This document shows, piece after piece, positions 58,903 through 64,000 of a stretch of 64,000 bases of DNA. Both the position numbers and the translations under genes were made by a program. The notes beneath the pieces were generated by a model that saw only the letters and a list, made by a program, of their open reading frames with translations, was not told where the DNA came from and searched no databases. Each line of letters opens with the position of its first letter. Positions within the stretch are counted from its first letter, which is position 1. Source of the DNA: Orobanche coerulescens (lineage: Eukaryota > Streptophyta > Magnoliopsida > Lamiales > Orobanchaceae). The DNA lies in assembly GCA_033398695.1 (NCBI GenBank), contig CM065816.1:133025358-133089357 (forward strand), in the 5' to 3' direction.

Positions 58903-61900
58903 GTTTCGTCATTCTGAGAATGATTAATTCTACACTTTTTGACATCCGAGTTCGTTTCGATGTCGTTTTGTTGAGTTCCGTGCTTTTTAGCGACTTTTCC
59001 GTACTTGAGTTCGATTCTTGCGAATCTCGTTCAAAACTGCTGTTTCGAGTTTCCCGTAAGTCCGTTTAACTTTGTTAGACGTGTTGTGAGCTTTGGATTG
59101 GTGTTTCGATCGTGTATCATGTATTTCGGACGTTTTGGGCCATTTTCGTAATTTCCCAAAGTTTGGGGTAATTAATTTCCGTTGTCGAATTTCGAGTCTT
59201 CGGGGGGTCGGAATCGTGTGTTCTCTTAGTGCTCGAATTCGTCTTTGCGAGTACTTCGTAACCGTATCTTAGATTCGTATTCAGATTTGGGTTTCGGGGT
59301 CGTTCGGGCCGTCGGAGTTGGCCCCAGCTGAGTCATGGTCGGTCGATGCAGGCCCAGACCGGCCGAGTTCTGGCCGGTAGTGCTCAGCGATTACGTCGTA
59401 AGGCGATTCGTCGTAAGGCCATGGCGGTAACATACGTAACGTTTCCGGCATTTCTAGGCGTGAGTCGGCCATGGCGATTACGTCGTAAGCCGTGGCGATT
59501 ACGTACGTAAGGCGGCCGTGACCTTTATCTAAGGCCACTGATCGGGTTTTCACCCATTTTCTCTTTTTCTTCCTTCTCTTCTGCGGCTGGAGGTGTGGGA
59601 ATCATGGAAGGATGTTGTTGGATAATCAATACATGAAGTATTGGAGTTCATACCATCAATCATCCATCCTATAACATCCTCCGATCTACCGAATCAGGTC
59701 AGATTTTCTAGAAATCTAGTTTTGGGGAATTTGGGTGTTTTGGTTGTTTTCATCCGTTTTAATCCGATTTAACTTAGGATTGTGATGTATTGATGATTAT
59801 TTAGATGTGTTATATCTTTTCCCTTGTTATTCCATGGTTGGATCGTATTGATTCGTTGTTTTAGTCGAGTTCTTGATCGACGCCTTGAAGGTGTCCGGTA
59901 GAATGTCATAGAGGGGTTTTCGGTCGTTCTACGATTATCCTTCCTCGTATGATTGTTAATTTATGGATTATATGATGTTAGGGTCTAGTTTCTTGTGAAG
60001 AAACCGTGTTGAATCCTTCCGTTCGTTGTCGTCTTCCTTTTCATTAGCATCGGGCATTTCGAAGCTTTCCGATTGAGCCATGTCCGTCGGGATACTTGCA
60101 TGCCGATTTTGAGGCAAGTACCTTGTCCATATAATTCTTGTTTTGTGGATATGATAATTGGTGATCGTCTAAATGTGTTTGTTTGGTCGTTTGAAAATTA
60201 TTTTCAAAAGATTCGATTAGCCTTGTTAAAGGCTCTCTTTTAAAACGCGTATGTTTTGTAATTGTGTGGGTTGTAAGTGACTACGTGGATCCTTTGGATA
60301 TGTTTGGAGTTTATGTGGTGTTTGATAATGCGTGTGTACGTATATGGCTTCATTTCAGTGTATTGCGGTTTGGACATGAGGTGATGTTAGTTGTTACTCC
60401 TTTGAAAGGAGGTTGCGATGCTTAATGTTGTTTGGATTGATAACCGATTATTGTTGTGTGCTTGTTATACGTGATGTGACTCCAGGTAGGATTGTTGAAT
60501 CTCCGGGATCCATACTTGCTAGTATGGGTCGGGCGAGACCGTAGGGTTATCCAATCGGGTATGTCTTGCGGGGACTCCGAGGTTCGTGGCTTGTTAGCCC
60601 GATGCCGAGATAACTTATGAGGTTATCATCGGGTATGTCTTGCGGGGACTCCGAGGTTCGTGGCTTGTTAGAACGATGCCGGGATAACTTATGGTTGTGA
60701 TTTGGTTGTGATGTACGTGTCATGGGTTATCCAATCGGGTATGTCTTGCGGGGACTCCGAGGTTCGTGGCTTGTTAGCCCGATACCGGGATAACTAGTGG
60801 GGTTATCATCGGGTATGTCTTGCGGGGACTCTGAGGTTCGTGGCTTGTTAGCCCGATGCCGGGATAACTTATGGTTGTGATTTGTGTGTGACTTGTTTCG
60901 CTAGCCAACTCGGGAGGGTCCTTCGAGGCCTCGAGTGGGATTTGTGGCTTCATCCCGGTCCTAGGCGATGCGTGTGTGTGATTTGTTTCGCTAGCCAGCT
61001 CGGGAGGGTCCTTCGAGGCCTCGAGTGGGATTTGTGGCTTCATCCCGGTCCTAGGCGATGCGTGTGTGTGATTTGTTTCGCTAGCCAGCTCGGGAGGGTC
61101 CTTCGAGGTCTCGAGTGGGATTTGTGGCTTCGTCCCGGTCCTAGGCGATGCGCGTGCGCGATTTTGTTTTGTTGATTTTTATGTCCGTCGAGGACACGTG
61201 ATGTTGGGCTCTGGCCCTGTGAATTGTTGTCGGTTTTCTATGTGTGAAAACAAAACCTTTGGGCTGTGACCCTGTTGATTTTGGAATGAGAAGGATTTGA
61301 TAATCCTAAATTGTTTTCTATTAAAACTCCCGAGGGTATTTTAAACCATTTTGCAAACCATTCTCGTTATTTGTGATCTTTCGGATTTGGAAAGTTTTAC
61401 TCAAACTCTTGCCTCGGGAAGTATTCGTTTCGTTGTATTTGAATCTTTGAGGATTCCTAGTTATTGTTATTCTTGGAACTTGAATTAAATGGCTCGTATT
61501 TGCACCTTGTATTTGCACTAGCAAAACATTGGAGTTTTGCTAACCCCCGAGTATTCGGGGGGTGGATGTCTGTTTTTGCATTCAGGTTTTGGGAGCATAA
61601 CATAGGGTCGGCGCGAAGGATGATGAGAGATGATCGATACTAATCACATGAGGAACCGTACGTTTTTGTATTGGTTCAGTTGTATTTTATTTCCGCTGCA
61701 GTATATTTTTCCCCGTTGTACGGGAGTTTTTGTATTTGACCCCTGCGTGGGCATGTAATGTGTTTGAGTTGTATGTATTTATTAAAAGACCAAGTCGGTC
61801 TACTGAGTTATTGTAGCCTTAAAGGCATCGTCGAGTTGTTCGCTAGTTGTTACCAGCCTGGTAGATCCTTGAGGAAAGGTTCTACGGCGTGTAATATCCC

Positions 61901-61922
61901 TGAGCGGATTGGGGGTGTTACA
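58903..61922 (+). repeat. 3' LTR of LARD B, remainder
   Basis: Resumes with gtttcgtcattctgagaatg, matching the 5' LTR after its first 82 bp. It has four units of the 74-bp-type repeat (near 60557, 60631, 60737 and 60812) against two in the 5' LTR, three 90-bp units (60891-61160), and the double hairpin at 61519-61561. Confidence 0.92.
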
Positions 61923-62794
61923 CACGCGAAGCGGCCATAACTGTAATTGTCGGTTTGTTTGAACTGCAGTTGTTCTGGCATCATTTTGAAAGTCATCTCT
62001 ATATCATATTTTTCTTCGACTGGTTGTTCTGCCAGTATCCAATTTTAGCTAGCACACGAGTCATGAGGCAAGTAATGGGTCGCAATTAGTTGAATCGGTA
62101 TCAACCTTCTTGATATTGGTGTGACAAGGAATCATACCACTCCATGGTCTATGTTATGATGTCAATCATGCTAATCACCCAGTGGCTTCCGTCGAGGCAA
62201 CAAATGGCTATGATATGTTGAAAGAAAACATGTAAAGATAATTATTTATAAATATCAATTTCAAACTTACTTCGTTGCAATTTGACTGTGGTACTGCATT
62301 GGGTGTATGAAGACCAGTCATAAACTCCTTTATGGGTTTAGGCAATTTCTAGCCCTTGTAAACTGGGTTTCCTATACCTTGGTACCGAGTGGATCTTCTA
62401 GACCATAAAAGTGATAGTCCTTATAGTCGTGTCCCTCATTCATGTCCATGTTGTCTATGTAGTAAGACAAAGCCCCGAAGTTGTAAGAACCCCAAGGAAA
62501 CAAATCATATTGGTCAAAATCCTCAACTAATGCCCATGCCCATGTATTGGTATAGGATAAAGTAGTCGTATATCACCAAATTGGCTACCTTCACATAATA
62601 TCTTATGTCTCTACCCAAATCCCGATCATTGAACTTCTTGTGCAGTACACTAAACTTAACATTTTTGGCATGGAGTATGTGGAAAATACTGTCAGGCTGT
62701 CAGAGATGGTTTTCCTGTAGATGGAAGTTAGAGTTGCCAAAGTGCAGTCCAGTGATCTTGGCAAAATCACGTGCCGTGAAATAAATGGTCCTCT
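61923..62794 (-). pseudogene. DUF1985/Ulp1-like transposon gene, broken
   Basis: On the minus strand from 62794: TIYFTARDFAKITGLHFGN, then a TGA near 62702-62700, then HAKNVKFSVLHKKFND and VKVANLVIYDYF. After a frameshift near 62540 comes WALVEDFDQYDLFPWGSYNF (to about 62450). This order matches the DUF1985 domain of plant Ulp1-type genes, often carried by Mutator-like elements. Further on, CCLDGSHWVISMIDI and WYDSLSHQYQ (about 62200-62105) match the C48 peptidase His region, and SYGRFAC near 61925 sits where D-C-G-x-F is expected, with Tyr in place of the catalytic Cys. The gene is cut by LARD B; its tail is at 45166 and below. Confidence 0.65.
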
Positions 62795-64000
62795 TGTTAG
62801 AAATAGAACACAGCGGAAGCGAAGTTTAAATAATTTGAATAAAGCATTTTTCGCATCCACGAGCACAAAATCTATTAAGCCATGCTAATTAATTAATTAC
62901 TCAGATTAATAAGCGATTTAAATACTATTTATTATTTATTAAATAATATTGTTGGTAAACTAAATATCCTAATCTAGATCAAGAGATTATAGGATATTTA
63001 CCTTTTGAAGCAAAGTGGTTGCTACTTTGATTTCGTCCTCAAAATCTTCTAGAGTATATCCCAACCTTAATCCAGACGTTGTGTGGGCAACGAGCTACCG
63101 AATCTTGCTTGAACTTCAACTTGGATAGGCCGATTTATCTTGTCAAGAGTCTCACAATTTTCTCTTTATTTTTCTGAATATGTTTGGTTTTTAGAAAAAA
63201 TAATGTGTTATCTAAATTGTAGAATAAAGACACAAGTCAAGATCTCCAATTAAACACACTTATAAAAACACCGACTTCTTGCCCTTGTGAAGTAATAATA
63301 GGCCAAACTCTACCCTTAGAAGTCCTATTTATAGGCCTTAGGCTACTCTAGGGATCTTAAGGAGGATTAGGGTTAGGACTCTTAGTATAACCCAACCTTC
63401 CATATTAAGCGCTACTTAATATGGCTGAGTTTTATAATATCATCAATCCACTAAAGAATTAATATTGTAATTCAAAAAAAAATCCATGTTATGAATCGGG
63501 ATCCTTATATTTAAATATATTATTTCTCGTATTTAAGATATCGAATGTCTATTAATTAATATAAGCTACCAACAACTTTATTTAATTAATTGCTTATCCG
63601 AGAATAGTACCACTCGAACCTTATTATTATATCAGAATTAAATACACCTTCAAGGTTTAATATAATAATCATTATGGAGCTCCTCAATGGGACATCATCA
63701 ACCCACAAGTGTCGGGACACGATTTCTAGTTATAATAATTGTTACATAAATAATATTATTGCCCGGATATGAAGCATATTGAGTAAATCACTGTGACTTT
63801 CACCCATGGTAAATCAAAGTAATAATTATTAGAATACACAATTACATATTAGTGGGAATCAATTTTCTAATACCAAATCATAAAATTGACAAGTTTTATA
63901 TTCCCATTCATAAGAGTATAAGTTTTTAGTTCCATTTTGATTAAAAATACTAAAATGTCCTCCTAAAAGTTGTAATGATGACCTTCTCTTTTTTATTTTT
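62795..64000 (-). repeat. Ty1-copia LTR, partial, running out of the window
   Basis: On the plus strand it starts TGTTAGAAATAG at 62795, inside the DUF1985 gene. The minus strand reads cgcttccgctgtgttctatt near the LTR end, a common copia LTR 3' end, and GGCCTATAAATAGGAC (TATA box) at about 63325-63340. There is no PBS below 62795, so this is a 3' LTR of a minus-strand element extending to the right, or a solo LTR. The far end and TSD are outside the window. The rest is AT-rich and non-coding. Confidence 0.6.

Larger units (their letters stand above)
45167..61922 (+). mobile_element. LARD element B, with LARD element C inserted in its 3' LTR
   Basis: 5' LTR 45167-48092 (2926 bp); interior 48093-50888 (2796 bp); 3' LTR split as 50889-50970 and 58903-61922. 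Flanks are cacac (45162-45166) and cacgc (61923-61927), a 4-of-5 match accepted as TSD because the interrupted Ulp1-like frame runs on across it. PBS TGGTATCGGAGC lies at 48097-48108. The 3' end of the interior reads cgggacgaaacttc then aaggagggtagaa, a Del/Tekay-type end. No gag or pol is present. Ends are the same as LARD A and C, but the LTR body is largely different. Confidence 0.9.

Noticed and set aside
62208..62270. A possible 63-nt intron (gtaagt...atag, minus strand) in the Ulp1-like gene
   Set aside because: The splice sites look good, but joining them does not give a continuous frame with the HWVISM segment, and the length is short for a plant intron. Left out of the annotation.
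62603..62866. Minus-strand frame of 87 codons
   Set aside because: It crosses the boundary between the copia LTR (from 62795) and the DUF1985 fragment and is in a different frame from the DUF1985 motifs, so it is not a gene unit.

Overview
The window is plant nuclear DNA, most likely from a eudicot. It is almost entirely retrotransposon sequence inserted into other retrotransposon sequence. I see no intact host gene, no tRNA or rRNA gene and no CRISPR array. The plant origin rests on plant-type Ty1-copia and Ty3-gypsy lineages, TG...CA LTRs flanked by 5-bp target-site duplications (TSDs), plant primer-binding sites, and a DUF1985/Ulp1-type transposon gene. Nearly every coding region carries stops or frameshifts, so the coding entries are pseudogenes.

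Layout. (1) 1-3742: a Ty1-copia remnant whose pol is split by a 2130-bp solo LTR (321-2450, TSD tgaaa). (2) 3743-5277: AT-rich spacer with a Tigger/pogo-like transposase tail. (3) About 5278-44930: an old, decayed Ty1-copia element. It is split first by an Athila-like gypsy element (5752-14812, TSD cccgc) that keeps gag, protease and the env-like ORF but has lost RT, RNase H and integrase. It is split again inside its RT by a Sirevirus-like copia element (19677-44499, TSD atcct). (4) The Sirevirus is itself split by a gag-only Tat-like gypsy element on the minus strand (23021-27485) and by a non-coding LARD-type element on the minus strand (33326-41197, TSD gttat). (5) A minus-strand DUF1985/Ulp1-like gene (62794 down to 61923, then 45166 down to about 44995) is split by LARD element B (45167-61922). 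B's 3' LTR is split by a relative, LARD element C (50971-58902, TSD gtttc). (6) From 62795 to the window end: a minus-strand copia LTR that runs out of the window.

Three LARD elements (A, B, C) and the solo LTR form one superfamily. They share TGTAATATCC...GTGTTACA ends, and A, B and C also share a TGGTATC[A/G]GAGC primer-binding site and a 2.6-2.8 kb non-coding interior. None can make its own proteins, so they must have been mobilised in trans, probably by a Del/Tekay-type gypsy partner that is not in the window.

Two patterns go beyond ordinary TE annotation. First, five LTR types each carry, in or near the promoter region, an array of short CpG-containing palindromes with a family-specific word: GTGTGCCGCGGCACAC, TTACGTACGTAA, TAGCGCGCGCTA or GGCGATCGCC. 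The Athila-like element repeats its array internally, ahead of a TATA-like site, a possible 5'-UTR intron and its env-like ORF. Second, all LARD LTRs carry two adjacent hairpins 230-360 bp from the LTR 3' end. The solo LTR has the same architecture, including the 1-nt spacer, with entirely different stem sequences. That is what selection on structure would look like.
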